From: Streptomyces musisoli
GTDB lineage: Bacteria > Actinomycetota > Actinomycetes > Streptomycetales > Streptomycetaceae
Direction of reading: 5' to 3'
Length of the DNA stretch: 64,000 bases
NCBI RefSeq assembly: GCF_016741855.1
Contig: NZ_JAERRH010000004.1
Span: 310,001-374,000, forward strand
The position numbers were made by a program, and so were the translations under genes. The notes below the pieces were generated by a model. That model did not search any database, was not told the origin of the DNA, and saw only the letters and a list, made by a program, of their open reading frames with translations. Shown here one piece after another: positions 1 through 9,175 of this stretch (positions are counted from its first letter, which is position 1; every line of letters starts with the position of its first letter).

Positions 1-59
1 CTGCGGGCGCCGAGATCGGCTGTCCGGGAAACGGGCCATGTTCCGGGGACGGCGACCGG

Positions 60-82
60 TTGTCGGTGGGGCACCCTAGACT
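60..82 (+). promoter_or_regulatory. PafBC-type (RecA-NDp) promoter of pcrA
   Basis: TTGTCGGTG at 60-68, an 8-nt spacer and TAGACT at 77-82 match exactly the TTGTCRGTG-N8-TANNNT motif known for LexA-independent DNA-damage promoters of actinobacteria. The predicted transcript start lies only about 3 nt before the ATG at 92, so the mRNA would be almost leaderless. Use by PafBC is inferred from the motif. Confidence 0.7.
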
Positions 83-91
83 CGGAGAGCG

Positions 92-2599
92 ATGAGCAGC
101 CTCTTTGACGACAGCTTCCTGGCGGACCTCCAGCCCCCTCGCGGGCACGGGGAGGAGCCCCCGCCGCCGCCCGAGGACGATCACGCCCCGGAGCCGCTTC
201 CGGACGATCTGTTCGGCGGGAGGTTCGACATGCCGCCGGACCGCGACGCCTACTACCGGGACGGCGCCCCCCGCCCCGTGCTCGACTCGGCGGCCCTGCT
301 CGAGGGGCTGAACGAGAACCAGCGCGCCGCCGTCGCGCACGCCGGCTCCCCGCTGCTCATCGTCGCCGGCGCCGGTTCCGGCAAGACCCGTGTGCTCACC
401 CACCGCATCGCCCACCTGCTCGCCGAGCGGGACGTGCACCCGGGCCAGATCCTCGCGATCACCTTCACCAACAAGGCCGCGGGCGAGATGAAGGAGCGCG
501 TCGAGCAGCTCGTCGGCCCGCGCGCGAACGCGATGTGGGTGATGACCTTCCACAGCGCGTGCGTGCGCATCCTGCGCCGGGAGAGCAAGAAGCTCGGCTT
601 CACGTCGTCGTTCTCGATCTACGACGCCGCCGACAGCAAGCGCCTGATGGCCCTGGTCTGCCGCGACCTGGATCTCGACCCCAAGCGCTTCCCGCCGAAG
701 TCCTTCAGCGCCAAGATCAGCAATCTGAAGAACGAGCTGATCGACGAGGAGGACTTCGCCGCCCAGGCCGCTGGGGGCACCTCCCAGACGGAGTCTGGGG
801 GAGGCTTCGAGAAGACCCTCGCCCAGGCCTACGCGCTGTACCAGTCGCGGCTGCGCGAGGCGAACGCGCTGGACTTCGACGACCTGATCATGACGACGGT
901 CAACCTGCTGCGCGCCTTCCCGGACGTCGCCGAGCACTACCGCCGCCGCTTCCGGCACGTCCTCGTCGACGAGTACCAGGACACCAACCACGCCCAGTAC
1001 GCCCTCGTCCGCGAGCTGGTCGGGACGGGCGGACACGACGAGGACGTACCGCCCGGCGAGCACGACCTCCCGCCCGCCGAACTGTGCGTCGTGGGTGACG
1101 CGGACCAGTCGATCTACGCCTTCCGGGGCGCGACGATCCGCAACATCCTCCAGTTCGAGGAGGACTACCCGGACGCGACGACGATCCTGCTGGAGCAGAA
1201 CTACCGCTCCACGCAGACCATCCTGTCCGCCGCCAACGCGGTCATCGAGCGCAACGAGTCCCGCCGCCCGAAGAACCTGTGGACCAACGCCGGCCAGGGC
1301 GCCCGGATCACCGGGTACGTCGCCGACACCGAGCACGACGAGGCCCAGTTCGTCTCGGACGAGATAGACCGCCTGGTCGACGCGGGCGAGGCCAAGGCCG
1401 GCGACGTCGCCGTCTTCTACCGCACCAACGCCCAGTCCCGTGTCTTCGAAGAGGTCTTCATCCGCGTCGGCCTGCCCTACAAGGTCGTCGGCGGTGTCCG
1501 CTTCTACGAGCGCAAGGAGGTCCGGGACGTCCTCGCCTACCTGCGTGTCCTCGCCAATCCGGAGGACTCGGTGCCGCTGCGCCGCATCCTCAACGTGCCC
1601 AAGCGGGGCATCGGCGAGCGCGCGGAGGCGATGATCGACGCTCTCGCCCAGCGCGAGAAGATCAGCTTCCCGCAGGCCCTCAAGCGCGTCGACGAGGCGT
1701 ACGGCATGGCCGCGCGCTCCACCAACGCGGTCAAGCGGTTCAACACGCTGATGGAGGAACTGCGGACGATCGTGGAGTCCGGTGCCGGACCGGCCACCGT
1801 CCTCGAAGCGATACTCGAACGCACCGGCTACCTCGCCGAGTTGCAGGCGTCCACCGACCCGCAGGACGAGACCCGGATCGAGAACCTCCAGGAACTCGCC
1901 GCCGTGGCCCTGGAGTTCGAGCAGGAACGCGCGGAGGGGGAGCAGGGCACCCTCGCGGACTTCCTGGAGCAGGTCGCGCTGGTCGCCGACTCCGACCAGA
2001 TCCCCGACGAGGAGGACGGCGACGGCGTCATCACGCTGATGACCCTGCACACCGCCAAGGGCCTGGAGTTCCCGGTCGTGTTCCTGACCGGCATGGAGGA
2101 CGGCGTCTTCCCGCACATGCGCGCCCTCGGCCAGACCAAGGAGCTGGAGGAGGAGCGGCGCCTGGCGTACGTCGGCATCACCCGCGCGCGGGAGCGGCTG
2201 TACCTCACGCGGTCGGCGATGCGCAGCGCCTGGGGCCAGCCGTCGTACAACCCGCCCTCCCGCTTCCTGGAGGAGATCCCGCCCGCCCATGTGGAGTGGA
2301 AGCGGACGGGAGCCGCGGCGCCGGTGTCCTCCGGGCCGGCGTCCGGGATCGCGTCCTCGCTGTCCTCGACCCGCTCGCGTTCCTCGGCATCGGGCGCGTC
2401 CGGGTTCGCCACGCGGCGCACGGCGGAGAAGCCGGTGGCCGCGCTCGCCGTCGGGGACCGGGTCACCCACGACCAGTTCGGGCTCGGCACGGTCGTCGCG
2501 GTGAAGGGCACGGGCGCGAACGCGGAGGCGACGATCGACTTCGGCGACACCAAGCCGAAGCGGCTGCTGCTGCGGTACGCGCCGGTGGAGAAGCTGTAG
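92..2599 (+). CDS. pcrA: ATP-dependent DNA helicase PcrA/UvrD (UvrD1)
   Basis: Superfamily 1A 3'-5' DNA helicase of 835 residues, acting in nucleotide-excision repair, replication restart and removal of proteins from DNA. Visible motifs are Walker A AGAGSGKT (about 92-99), Walker B DEYQDT (about 292), VVGDADQSIYAFRGA (about 334) and motif V TLHTAKGLEF (about 650). The last 50 residues form the Tudor-like RNA-polymerase-binding tail typical of PcrA (VGDRVTHDQFGLGTVVAVKG). The N-terminal 65 residues are Pro/Asp/Glu-rich and probably disordered. Start: ATG preceded by a DNA-damage-type promoter only 9 nt upstream. A hairpin terminator separates it from the convergent peptidase gene. Confidence 0.97.
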   Translation: MSSLFDDSFLADLQPPRGHGEEPPPPPEDDHAPEPLPDDLFGGRFDMPPDRDAYYRDGAPRPVLDSAALLEGLNENQRAAVAHAGSPLLIVAGAGSGKTRVLTHRIAHLLAERDVHPGQILAITFTNKAAGEMKERVEQLVGPRANAMWVMTFHSACVRILRRESKKLGFTSSFSIYDAADSKRLMALVCRDLDLDPKRFPPKSFSAKISNLKNELIDEEDFAAQAAGGTSQTESGGGFEKTLAQAYALYQSRLREANALDFDDLIMTTVNLLRAFPDVAEHYRRRFRHVLVDEYQDTNHAQYALVRELVGTGGHDEDVPPGEHDLPPAELCVVGDADQSIYAFRGATIRNILQFEEDYPDATTILLEQNYRSTQTILSAANAVIERNESRRPKNLWTNAGQGARITGYVADTEHDEAQFVSDEIDRLVDAGEAKAGDVAVFYRTNAQSRVFEEVFIRVGLPYKVVGGVRFYERKEVRDVLAYLRVLANPEDSVPLRRILNVPKRGIGERAEAMIDALAQREKISFPQALKRVDEAYGMAARSTNAVKRFNTLMEELRTIVESGAGPATVLEAILERTGYLAELQASTDPQDETRIENLQELAAVALEFEQERAEGEQGTLADFLEQVALVADSDQIPDEEDGDGVITLMTLHTAKGLEFPVVFLTGMEDGVFPHMRALGQTKELEEERRLAYVGITRARERLYLTRSAMRSAWGQPSYNPPSRFLEEIPPAHVEWKRTGAAAPVSSGPASGIASSLSSTRSRSSASGASGFATRRTAEKPVAALAVGDRVTHDQFGLGTVVAVKGTGANAEATIDFGDTKPKRLLLRYAPVEKL

Positions 2600-2613
2600 T
2601 CCGTAGACAGGAA

Positions 2614-2637
2614 GGGCCCCGCTGAAGAGCGGGGCCC
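2614..2637. terminator. Bidirectional terminator between pcrA and the M23 peptidase gene
   Basis: Perfect 10-bp GC-rich hairpin (GGGCCCCGCT, loop GAAG, AGCGGGGCCC) between two convergent genes, 14 bp after the pcrA stop and 7 bp from the peptidase stop. There is no U-tract, which is common in Streptomyces. Confidence 0.8.
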
Positions 2638-2643
2638 CGGTGG

Positions 2644-4212
2644 CTAGGTGGGATCCAGCCCGTGGCTGCGCAGCCACGGCAGCGGGTCTATCGCCGCCCC
2701 GCCCGCCGGCCGCACCTCGAAATGCAGGTGCGGGCCGGTGGAGTTGCCCGAGTTGCCGGAGTAGGCGATCTGATCGCCGGCCTTGACGGTCGTACCGGAG
2801 CCGACGCGGTAGCTGGACAGGTGGCAGTACCAGGTCTCCGTGCCGTCCTTCGCCGTCACGATCATCATGTTGCCGTAGGCACTGTTCCACTTGGTGGTGA
2901 CGGTGCCGTCGGTGGCGGCCATCACCGGGGTGCCGTAGGAGACCGGGAAGTCGATGCCGGTGTGCACCGACATCCAGTTGATGCCTGCCTGGCCGTAGTA
3001 GGCGCTGAGTCCGTGCTGCCCGACCGGCAGCGCGAACTTGGGGCGCAGCCGCTCCTTGAGCGCGGCTTCCGCGGCCGCCTTCTTCTTCTCCAGCTCCTGC
3101 TGCGCCTTGAGGTCGATGCGCTCCTGGGTGCGGCTCGCCCGGTCGGCGAAGTCGGTGGCACCGGCGGAGAGGGTGTTGAGCTGGCTGTCCAGCTTGCTGT
3201 TGGCGACCGACGGCTTGACCGGCAGCGCGTCCGAGGCGGAGGCGGTGGTGTCCTGGGAGTCGTCGGTGAGCGCGCTGACCGAGGCGGCGGCGATCCCGGC
3301 GACCCCCATCACGCACGCCGAGGGCACCGCGACGGTCAGCAGTGCGGAGCGCTTGGCGGGCGTACGGCGCCGGGATCGTGCCGCGCTGCGCGAGCCCGCG
3401 CGGGTCGCCGGCGCCGGAGTGACCTCCTCCTGGCCGTCCAGCAGGTCGGTCACGGTGGGCAGTTCGCCGGTGGCGTCCGGCTCGCCCTCGTCGGCCGGCC
3501 GGTCGTCGTAGGCGGCGTCCTCGTACGGCACCTGCTCGAAGTCCCCGGTCGCCTGCGGGTCACCGGCCTGCTCGAACGTCGTCCGCGGGCCGGCGACGGC
3601 CGCGAACGTCGCGGTGCTCTGCGGGTCGCCGGCCGCCTCGAAGGTCCCGGTGGCCTGCTGATCGAACGGTTCGCCAGCCTGCCCGGGGACCGTCGGTGCG
3701 CTCTGCCCGGCCGTGTTCCACTGCGTGGCGTCGTACGCGCCCGTGTCGAAGGTCTGGGTGCCCCACTCCCACTGCTGGGTGGGGTCGGCGGTGCCGGACT
3801 GGTCGTGCTGCAGCCAGGCGCCCGTGTCCCACTGACCGCTGACGTCGTTCCCGGCGGCCTGCGCGGGGACGGTCCAGGCGGTGCTGTCGTAGACACCGGA
3901 GTCGTAGGCGGAGACGTGCTGGGCCGCGTACGGGTCGTAGGCCGCGGTCTGGCCTGTGCCGGTCTGCCACTGCGTGGTGTCGTACGCGCCGGTGGCCTGT
4001 TCGCCGCCCGGGAGGCTGCCGAAGAGCGGGTCGGTGTGGAACGACGTGGTGCCGCCGGAACCGTCCGCAAAACCGGTGGCGTCGTAACTGCCGTACGTGG
4101 TGAGGTCGTCGTAGTGGGCTTCCTGTGCCCCGTACGGCGCGTAGTGCGCGGTGGAGGCGTCGGAAGCCGGGGCCGGGGTGGTCATGCTCCCCGACGGGTG
4201 ACGGTCGTTCAC
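2644..4212 (-). CDS. Membrane-anchored M23 family peptidoglycan metallopeptidase
   Basis: 522 residues. The N-terminal 270 or so are low-complexity, rich in Tyr/Asp/Thr/Gly/Gln with recurring AYD, DATG and TQW motifs. One transmembrane segment follows (about 287-312), then an Ala/Lys/Glu coiled coil (about 345-385), then a C-terminal LytM/M23 domain (about 390-515). The zinc ligands are visible: HTGID (His about 415, Asp about 419) and HLHF (about 493). This type II topology puts an endopeptidase outside the membrane with a long disordered cytoplasmic tail. Start: GTG at 4212 with GAGAAG just upstream; ATG at 4185 (SGSMTTPAPA) is the alternative. A TTGTCG-N18-TACAGT promoter lies 49-78 nt upstream. 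Confidence 0.88.
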   Translation of the reverse strand: MNDRHPSGSMTTPAPASDASTAHYAPYGAQEAHYDDLTTYGSYDATGFADGSGGTTSFHTDPLFGSLPGGEQATGAYDTTQWQTGTGQTAAYDPYAAQHVSAYDSGVYDSTAWTVPAQAAGNDVSGQWDTGAWLQHDQSGTADPTQQWEWGTQTFDTGAYDATQWNTAGQSAPTVPGQAGEPFDQQATGTFEAAGDPQSTATFAAVAGPRTTFEQAGDPQATGDFEQVPYEDAAYDDRPADEGEPDATGELPTVTDLLDGQEEVTPAPATRAGSRSAARSRRRTPAKRSALLTVAVPSACVMGVAGIAAASVSALTDDSQDTTASASDALPVKPSVANSKLDSQLNTLSAGATDFADRASRTQERIDLKAQQELEKKKAAAEAALKERLRPKFALPVGQHGLSAYYGQAGINWMSVHTGIDFPVSYGTPVMAATDGTVTTKWNSAYGNMMIVTAKDGTETWYCHLSSYRVGSGTTVKAGDQIAYSGNSGNSTGPHLHFEVRPAGGAAIDPLPWLRSHGLDPT

Positions 4213-4260
4213 CAACTTCTCTTTCGCCTCGACAACAGGGGCTGCCAGAGCAGTGCGGCG

Positions 4261-4290
4261 ACTGTACCCGTCGGTACCTGGGCACGACAA
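4261..4290 (-). promoter_or_regulatory. Candidate sigma-70/HrdB-type promoter of the M23 gene
   Basis: On the minus strand TTGTCG (4290-4285) and TACAGT (4266-4261) are separated by 18 bp and lie 49 nt upstream of the GTG at 4212. Both boxes are close to consensus. No experimental support. Confidence 0.5.
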
Positions 4291-4490
4291 TCTTCGGCCG
4301 GTTTCGCGCGGGCCGGAAACGGGCATTCGGCCGTGTTTCGGGGGACCCCGGACGTGACTTTGGCCTTGCGTTCGAAGAGTGTTCGATGTCGAGTCGCGAT
4401 GTACCGGCTGTGCGCGGGCTGTGCGCTCCCTCGGACCGGTCCCTTCACCCGGCCCGTCGCGCGCCTCGTGCCGGCCGGCCCCGGCCGGGC

Positions 4491-5345
4491 TCAGGCCACC
4501 GTCAGGCCGCCGGTGGCCCGGTCCCCGGGGCGCGGCTCGTCCAGGGCGTCGCGTATCCCGGCCGCCACGGCGGGGTGCACCGGCAGGGCGAGATGACCGA
4601 TGCCGGTCACCCGGATGTTCCGGGCGTCGAGGTCGGGGTGGTCCAGGCAGGCCGTCTCCAGCGGGTCCATCAGGGAGTCCAGGTCGCTCCAGAAGCTGAC
4701 GAAGCGGGTCCGGCAGCCGGGCGCGGGCCGGGCCAGCTCCTCGATCACCGCCGAGCCGGGCCGCATCTGCCGCACGATCGGATGTGCGTCCGCCAGCGGT
4801 GCCACCCGGGTCCCGGAGTGCGGGGTGCCGAGCGTGACCAGCGTGCGTATCCGCAGGTCTCCGCCGAGGCGCTGGACGTAGTAGCGCGCGATCAGGCCGC
4901 CGAGGCTGTGCCCCACGATGTCGACCCGCGGGCTGCCGGTGCGCTCGCAGATCTCCTCGATGTGCCGGCCCAGCAACTCGGCCGCGGTGCGTATGTCACA
5001 CGTCAACGGAGAGTAGTTGAGCGACTCGATGCGCTGGCCGCCGTGTTGCGCGAGGGTGCGGCGCAGCAGGACGAACACCGAACGGTTGTCGATGAAGCCG
5101 TGCAGCAGCACCACCGGCGGGCCGGGGTGGACCGGCAGCCGGGCGGCCCCGTCGGTGGCGGGCAGGGCGGCACAGCGGCGTTCCTGGATCAGGCCGGTCG
5201 GATAGAGCAGCAGGTGACCTGCCAGAATCGCGGCCTCCAGGGCGGTCGCCCGGAGTAGTGCCATGGACAGTCCGGCCAGTCCGCCCGGCCACAGGCGGCG
5301 GCAGAGCGGGAGAAAGAGCGGCGGCAATACCCCGGTGACCTTCAT
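4491..5345 (-). CDS. Lipase/esterase of the alpha/beta-hydrolase fold
   Basis: 284 residues. The N-terminal 50 are hydrophobic with a dibasic patch (signal anchor or signal peptide), so the enzyme is likely extracytoplasmic. The catalytic core starts at [14 protein letters not shown] (oxyanion hole HGF), the nucleophile elbow is GHSLGG (Ser about 145), followed by [11 protein letters not shown] and a late GIGHLALP carrying the catalytic His; DSLMDPLE may hold the acid. This resembles bacterial triacylglycerol lipases and PGAP1-like hydrolases. The substrate cannot be read from sequence. It stands alone on the minus strand, divergent from icmB. Confidence 0.82.
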   Translation of the reverse strand: MKVTGVLPPLFLPLCRRLWPGGLAGLSMALLRATALEAAILAGHLLLYPTGLIQERRCAALPATDGAARLPVHPGPPVVLLHGFIDNRSVFVLLRRTLAQHGGQRIESLNYSPLTCDIRTAAELLGRHIEEICERTGSPRVDIVGHSLGGLIARYYVQRLGGDLRIRTLVTLGTPHSGTRVAPLADAHPIVRQMRPGSAVIEELARPAPGCRTRFVSFWSDLDSLMDPLETACLDHPDLDARNIRVTGIGHLALPVHPAVAAGIRDALDEPRPGDRATGGLTVA

Positions 5346-5528
5346 GGCCGACCTCCTGTCGGCACGCCGGAGGACGACTAGGTTCCCCGTGTGCCCTCAT
5401 GTCCCACCATGTGATTTCCCCCTCGCCGCGCACCGTAAAACTGCCGCTTGCGGGATGCTGGAGATAACGTTCGTTCACTTCGCGACGGTGGCGGAACGTG
5501 CCAAAAGTGCGGTACTTGTCGATATGAA

Positions 5529-5546
5529 CGGGAGCGATCGCTCCCG
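5529..5546. promoter_or_regulatory. Perfect 18-bp palindrome upstream of icmB
   Basis: CGGGAGCGA/TCGCTCCCG is fully symmetric over 18 bp and ends 22 nt before the icmB ATG, immediately ahead of its ribosome binding site. It could be a regulator operator or a leader hairpin. The cognate protein is unknown. Confidence 0.45.
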
Positions 5547-5568
5547 GGGTCGCTTGATGGAGGCAGTG

Positions 5569-5991
5569 ATGGGTGTGGCAGCCGGTCCGATCCGCGTGGT
5601 GGTCGCCAAGCCGGGGCTCGACGGCCACGATCGTGGGGCCAAGGTCATCGCGCGCGCCCTGCGCGACGCCGGCATGGAGGTCATCTACACCGGCCTCCAC
5701 CAGACGCCGGAACAGATCGTCGGCACCGCCATCCAGGAGGACGCCGACGCGATCGGCCTGTCCATCCTCTCCGGCGCCCACAACACCCTCTTCGCCGCGG
5801 TCATCGACCTGCTCAAGGAGCGGGAGGCCGAGGACATCCTCGTCTTCGGCGGCGGCATCATCCCGGAGGAGGACATCCCGCCGCTGAAGGAGAAGGGCGT
5901 CGCGGAGATCTTCACCCCGGGGGCGACGACCGTGTCGATCGTGGAGTGGGTCCGGGAGAACGTGCGTCAGCCGGCCGCGTCCGGCGGCTGA
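5569..5991 (+). CDS. icmB: Isobutyryl-CoA mutase small (cobalamin-binding) subunit IcmB
   Basis: 140-residue stand-alone B12-binding domain. It carries the DxHxxG motif (LDGHDRGAK, His as lower axial cobalt ligand), SxL (GLSILSGAH) and GG (VFGGGII) of base-off cobalamin mutases. With a separate large subunit (not in this window) it would interconvert isobutyryl-CoA and n-butyryl-CoA, linking valine breakdown and fatty-acid/polyketide precursor supply. Start: ATG 5569 is preceded by GGAGG with 5-nt spacing; GTG at 5566 and ATG at 5524 are less likely. Its last 25 bp overlap the convergent DUF5691 gene. A methylmalonyl-CoA-type B12 subunit of similar size is the main alternative. Confidence 0.88.
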   Translation: MGVAAGPIRVVVAKPGLDGHDRGAKVIARALRDAGMEVIYTGLHQTPEQIVGTAIQEDADAIGLSILSGAHNTLFAAVIDLLKEREAEDILVFGGGIIPEEDIPPLKEKGVAEIFTPGATTVSIVEWVRENVRQPAASGG

Positions 5992-7643
5992 ACGACGGCC
6001 CGGGGCGGCTCGGGCGGTGTGGGCGGTGCCAGTTCCCGCGTCATCGCCGCCCGCAGCCGCAGCGTGGTGACCAGCCGCTGGAACGCCTCCGCCCAGTACC
6101 CGCCGGCGCCCGGCGCGGCGTCCTCCCGCTCGTCGGGTATCGCCAGCAGCGCCTCCAGGCGCACGGCCTCCGCAGGGTCCAGGCAACGCTCGGCCAGCCC
6201 CATCACCCCGCTGAAACTCCACGGATAACTGCCCGCGTCCCGGGCGATGTTGAGGGCGTCCACCACGGCCCGGCCGAGCGGCGGAGCCCACGGCACCGCG
6301 CACACCCCGAGCAGCTGGAACGCCTCCGACAGGCCGTGGGTGGCGATGAACCCCGCCACCCACCCGGCCCGTTCGGCCGGCTCCAGCGCGGCCAGCAGCT
6401 TCGCCCGCTCCGCCAGGGACACCGCGCCCGGGCCGCCCGCCTCCGGTGCCGACGGCGAGCCGAGCAGCGCCCGTGACCACGCGGCGTTCCGCTGCCGTAC
6501 CGCCGCCCGGCACCAGGCCGCGTGCAGTTCGCCCTGCCAGCCGTCCGCCACCGGCAGCGCCACGATCTCCTCGGCCGTCCGCCCGCCGAACCGCTCCCGC
6601 CAGCAGCCGAGCGGGGCGGCCTCCACCAACTGCCCCAGCCACCACGAGCGTTCCCCCCGGCCCGCCGGTGGTGTGGCGGCGACGCCGTCCCGCTCCATGC
6701 CGGTGTCGCACTCCGGCGGAGCCTCCACCGCGATCGCCGGCGCGTTCCCCGTGCGGTCCAGGGCCACACACGCAGTGGCCCGTACGGCCATGCGCTCGGC
6801 GAGCGCCGAGCCGGGCAGCGCCGACAGCAGTTCCGCCGCCGTCGCCCGGACATTGCGGCTGCGGTCGCCCAACGCCTGCTCCAGGAAGGGCTCGTCCGCG
6901 TCCGACAGCCCCGTGCGCAGCGAGTCGAGGAACATCAGACGGTCCTCCGCCCGCTCCGCCGCCCACGTCGACGCGAGCAACTCGCGCCCCAGCGCGGGTG
7001 TACGGGCGCGCAGCGTGCCGAGCAGCGCCGCCCGCTCGGCGAACAGCCCCTCCTGCCACAGCCGGCGCACCGCCTCGGGATCCGCCGCGTCGGGCAGTGC
7101 CGCGCCGCCGCCGGGGGCCGCGCGCAGCGCGAACCGCCAGTCCGGGTTCAGCCGGGCCAGCCACAGGGCGCGCGGCCCCGCGAACGCCAGCCCCGCCGGG
7201 CGCAGGTCCGTCCGGCCCCGGGCCGCGTCCAGCAGGGCGGGCAGTGTCTGCGGGGGCGCCGCGTACCCGTGTGCGTTGGCTGCCGCGAGCCACTGCGGAA
7301 GCAGCTCCATGAGGTCCGGGGAACTGCCCCGCCGGCCGCTGCCCGTCCCACCGGACCGGTCGGCCAGCAGGGCGGTGAGCCGGTGGGCCGCCGGGGCGGG
7401 CAGGGCCGGGCGCGGGTCGGCGGGCGCGGGCTCGGGCCGCTGTGCCGCCCGCGCGGGCCGCAGCCCGGCCCGGCGCCGCACGGCCGCCACGGCCGCCGCG
7501 TCGAGCAGCGCGACCGGGGCCGGGCGGCCGGGCGCGGCGTGCGCCGGGGTACGCCGGTCGGTGCCGAGGAGCGCGGTGGTGACCAGCTCTTCCCAGGAGT
7601 GCTCCGGTGCCGTGGTGTCCTCGCCGGCCGGTGCCCCGTTCAT
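5967..7643 (-). CDS. DUF5691 family protein of the MoxR/VWA/SWIM system
   Basis: 558 residues, alpha-helical, with HEAT-like stretches (for example [25 protein letters not shown]) and no recognisable catalytic motif. Conserved-looking N-terminal signature [17 protein letters not shown]. Proteins of this family usually sit next to SWIM, MoxR, DUF5682 and VWA genes, as here. A role as scaffold or adaptor for the AAA+ machine is inference. Start: ATG 7643 with GGAAGAAGGGG upstream; GTG at 7646 is possible. The gene follows the SWIM gene by 44 bp in the same operon and overlaps icmB by 25 bp tail-to-tail. Confidence 0.8.
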   Translation of the reverse strand: MNGAPAGEDTTAPEHSWEELVTTALLGTDRRTPAHAAPGRPAPVALLDAAAVAAVRRRAGLRPARAAQRPEPAPADPRPALPAPAAHRLTALLADRSGGTGSGRRGSSPDLMELLPQWLAAANAHGYAAPPQTLPALLDAARGRTDLRPAGLAFAGPRALWLARLNPDWRFALRAAPGGGAALPDAADPEAVRRLWQEGLFAERAALLGTLRARTPALGRELLASTWAAERAEDRLMFLDSLRTGLSDADEPFLEQALGDRSRNVRATAAELLSALPGSALAERMAVRATACVALDRTGNAPAIAVEAPPECDTGMERDGVAATPPAGRGERSWWLGQLVEAAPLGCWRERFGGRTAEEIVALPVADGWQGELHAAWCRAAVRQRNAAWSRALLGSPSAPEAGGPGAVSLAERAKLLAALEPAERAGWVAGFIATHGLSEAFQLLGVCAVPWAPPLGRAVVDALNIARDAGSYPWSFSGVMGLAERCLDPAEAVRLEALLAIPDEREDAAPGAGGYWAEAFQRLVTTLRLRAAMTRELAPPTPPEPPRAVVQPPDAAG

Positions 7644-7687
7644 CACGACCCCTTCTTCCTTTCGCGCGGGTGTGTCCGTATGGCCGG

Positions 7688-9043
7688 TCAGCACAGCGGC
7701 ACCGCCTCGCCCTCCCCCTCCGGCCAGGCCGTGAGCGGAGTGAAGCCGCGATGGCCGCACTCGCCGAAGACCGTGACGGGGGCGCCGCCGGACAGCGCGA
7801 CCAGCCGCCACAGGCCGGGCCGGGAGCGGGCGGCCCGGGTCAGCGGCAGGGCCGTGTCCGTGCCGGTGTCGGCCAGTTGCCACCGGTCGCCGTCCGGGAC
7901 CGGTATCACCCGGCCCAGGGTCACCGGGACCGACTCCAGCCAGGGATCCTCGCGCAGGGCCTCGCCGTACCGGGCCGTCGCCTCGCCGGTGGTCACACCC
8001 GGCGGGCGGAACCCGGCCGGGGCCGGCGCGGCGAACCGCTCGCCCAGGGCGGCCCGGGACCGGCCGGCGCCCGGGTACGCCGTCAGCTCGGCCTCCAAGG
8101 CCAGGCCGACCGGCAGGGACAGTTCCGGTGCCCGGCCCGCCGCGCCGTAGGACAGCAGCAGGCGGGTGTGGCCGGACTCGGCTCCGTGCAGCCATATCCG
8201 GCGCGTCGTCAGTTTCGGGTCGGCCGTGTCGTACTGGGCGAGGACCAGCCAGTGGTCGCGCACCGGCGGGCCGTCCGGTGGGGCGGGCAGGCCGAGCCGG
8301 GAGCGGACCGTGGCCGCGAGGGCGTCCGGCAGCGTGTCGCGGCGCAGCCAGCCCTGGTCGAGCAGATGCAGCAGCGCGCACTCCTCCAGCAGCCGTGCCG
8401 GCCACCCCGCGCCGGACGCCGGGATCGCCCCCAGCTCCCGCACCCGCGCCGCCAGACCGGGTGCCTGGGCGTCGACCATGCGGGCCGCCGTCTCGTCCCA
8501 CAGCCCGTACCCCGCCTGTTCGGCCGTGGCCAGGCCGCCGCGCAGCAGGTCCGTCAGGCGCTGCTCCAGCTCGGTCGCGCCCGCGGTGACCCGTTCGGCC
8601 CGGCGTTCGGCCCGGCGCCGGGCCGCCTCCGGATCGGCGGGGCCCGCGCTCGAACCCTCCTCGGCCTGCGTCCTCCCGGCCGCGGCGCGGCTGCGCCGGC
8701 CCGCGAGCCACTGACCGGCCCAGTCCGGCGGCTGCGCGCAGGCCGGCACCAGGCCGTCGTCGCCCGCCCACAGCAGGAGCAGCCCGAGCGCGTGCTTGCA
8801 CGGGAACTTACGGCTCGGACAACTGCACTGGTACGCCGGTCCTGCCGGGCCGGCCAGGTCCACCGCCGTCTGATACGGCCTGCCGCCACTGCCCTTGCAC
8901 AGCCCCCACACCGTCCCTTCTCCGCTCCCCGTCCCGGACCACGGACCGGCCGCGCCGAGTCTGCTCCCCGCCTTGCGTGACGCGGCGTCAGGCGCCAGTG
9001 CCAGCACTTGGTCCGCGGTCCAGCGCACCCCCTGCTCAGTCAT
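7688..9043 (-). CDS. SWIM zinc-finger domain protein
   Basis: 451 residues. The SWIM motif CSCPSRKFPCKH (CxC...CxH, about residues 71-82) predicts a zinc site used for nucleic-acid or protein contacts. The remainder is helical and without a known enzymatic motif. It is the first gene of the leftward operon (SWIM - DUF5691), divergent from moxR. Start: ATG 9043 is placed 7 nt after a TACCGT -10 box, predicting a leaderless transcript under a PafBC-type promoter; an in-frame ATG 54 nt further upstream lies inside the promoter and is rejected. Confidence 0.85.
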   Translation of the reverse strand: MTEQGVRWTADQVLALAPDAASRKAGSRLGAAGPWSGTGSGEGTVWGLCKGSGGRPYQTAVDLAGPAGPAYQCSCPSRKFPCKHALGLLLLWAGDDGLVPACAQPPDWAGQWLAGRRSRAAAGRTQAEEGSSAGPADPEAARRRAERRAERVTAGATELEQRLTDLLRGGLATAEQAGYGLWDETAARMVDAQAPGLAARVRELGAIPASGAGWPARLLEECALLHLLDQGWLRRDTLPDALAATVRSRLGLPAPPDGPPVRDHWLVLAQYDTADPKLTTRRIWLHGAESGHTRLLLSYGAAGRAPELSLPVGLALEAELTAYPGAGRSRAALGERFAAPAPAGFRPPGVTTGEATARYGEALREDPWLESVPVTLGRVIPVPDGDRWQLADTGTDTALPLTRAARSRPGLWRLVALSGGAPVTVFGECGHRGFTPLTAWPEGEGEAVPLC

Positions 9044-9050
9044 GCCACCG

Positions 9051-9132
9051 ACGGTAGGTCCCCCCACTGACAATCCATCCGGCGAGCGCGTTTGCACAGG
9101 TCAGGGCGATTGTCAGTGGTGTGGTGCACGGT
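9051..9132. promoter_or_regulatory. Divergent PafBC-type promoter pair with 12-bp inverted repeat
   Basis: The minus strand reads TTGTCAGTG (9073-9065), 8 nt, TACCGT (9056-9051), a perfect TTGTCRGTG-N8-TANNNT motif. The plus strand reads TTGTCAGTG (9110-9118), 8 nt, CACGGT (9127-9132), one base off. The two -35-side elements form an exact 12-bp inverted repeat, 9064-9075 and 9108-9119, with a 32-bp spacer. This predicts coordinated DNA-damage induction of both operons; PafBC use is inferred. Confidence 0.7.
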
Positions 9133-9175
9133 GGATGCCAGATCCGAACCGGCAGAGCTGGAGGGGGCCTCAGCC

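Noticed and set aside
4370..4395. LexA/SOS-like box (GTTCGAAGAGTGTTCGA)
   Set aside because: Half-sites are spaced 3 instead of 4 bases and one base is off consensus; no damage gene starts there.
5538..5546. GCGATCGC core read as the cyanobacterial HIP1 octamer
   Set aside because: HIP1 abundance is a cyanobacterial feature; here it is only the centre of a longer palindrome.
4996..7293. Very long reading frame on the minus strand across lipase, icmB and DUF5691
   Set aside because: It overlaps well-supported genes in other frames and is Gly/Arg-rich without any domain; typical spurious ORF of high-GC DNA.
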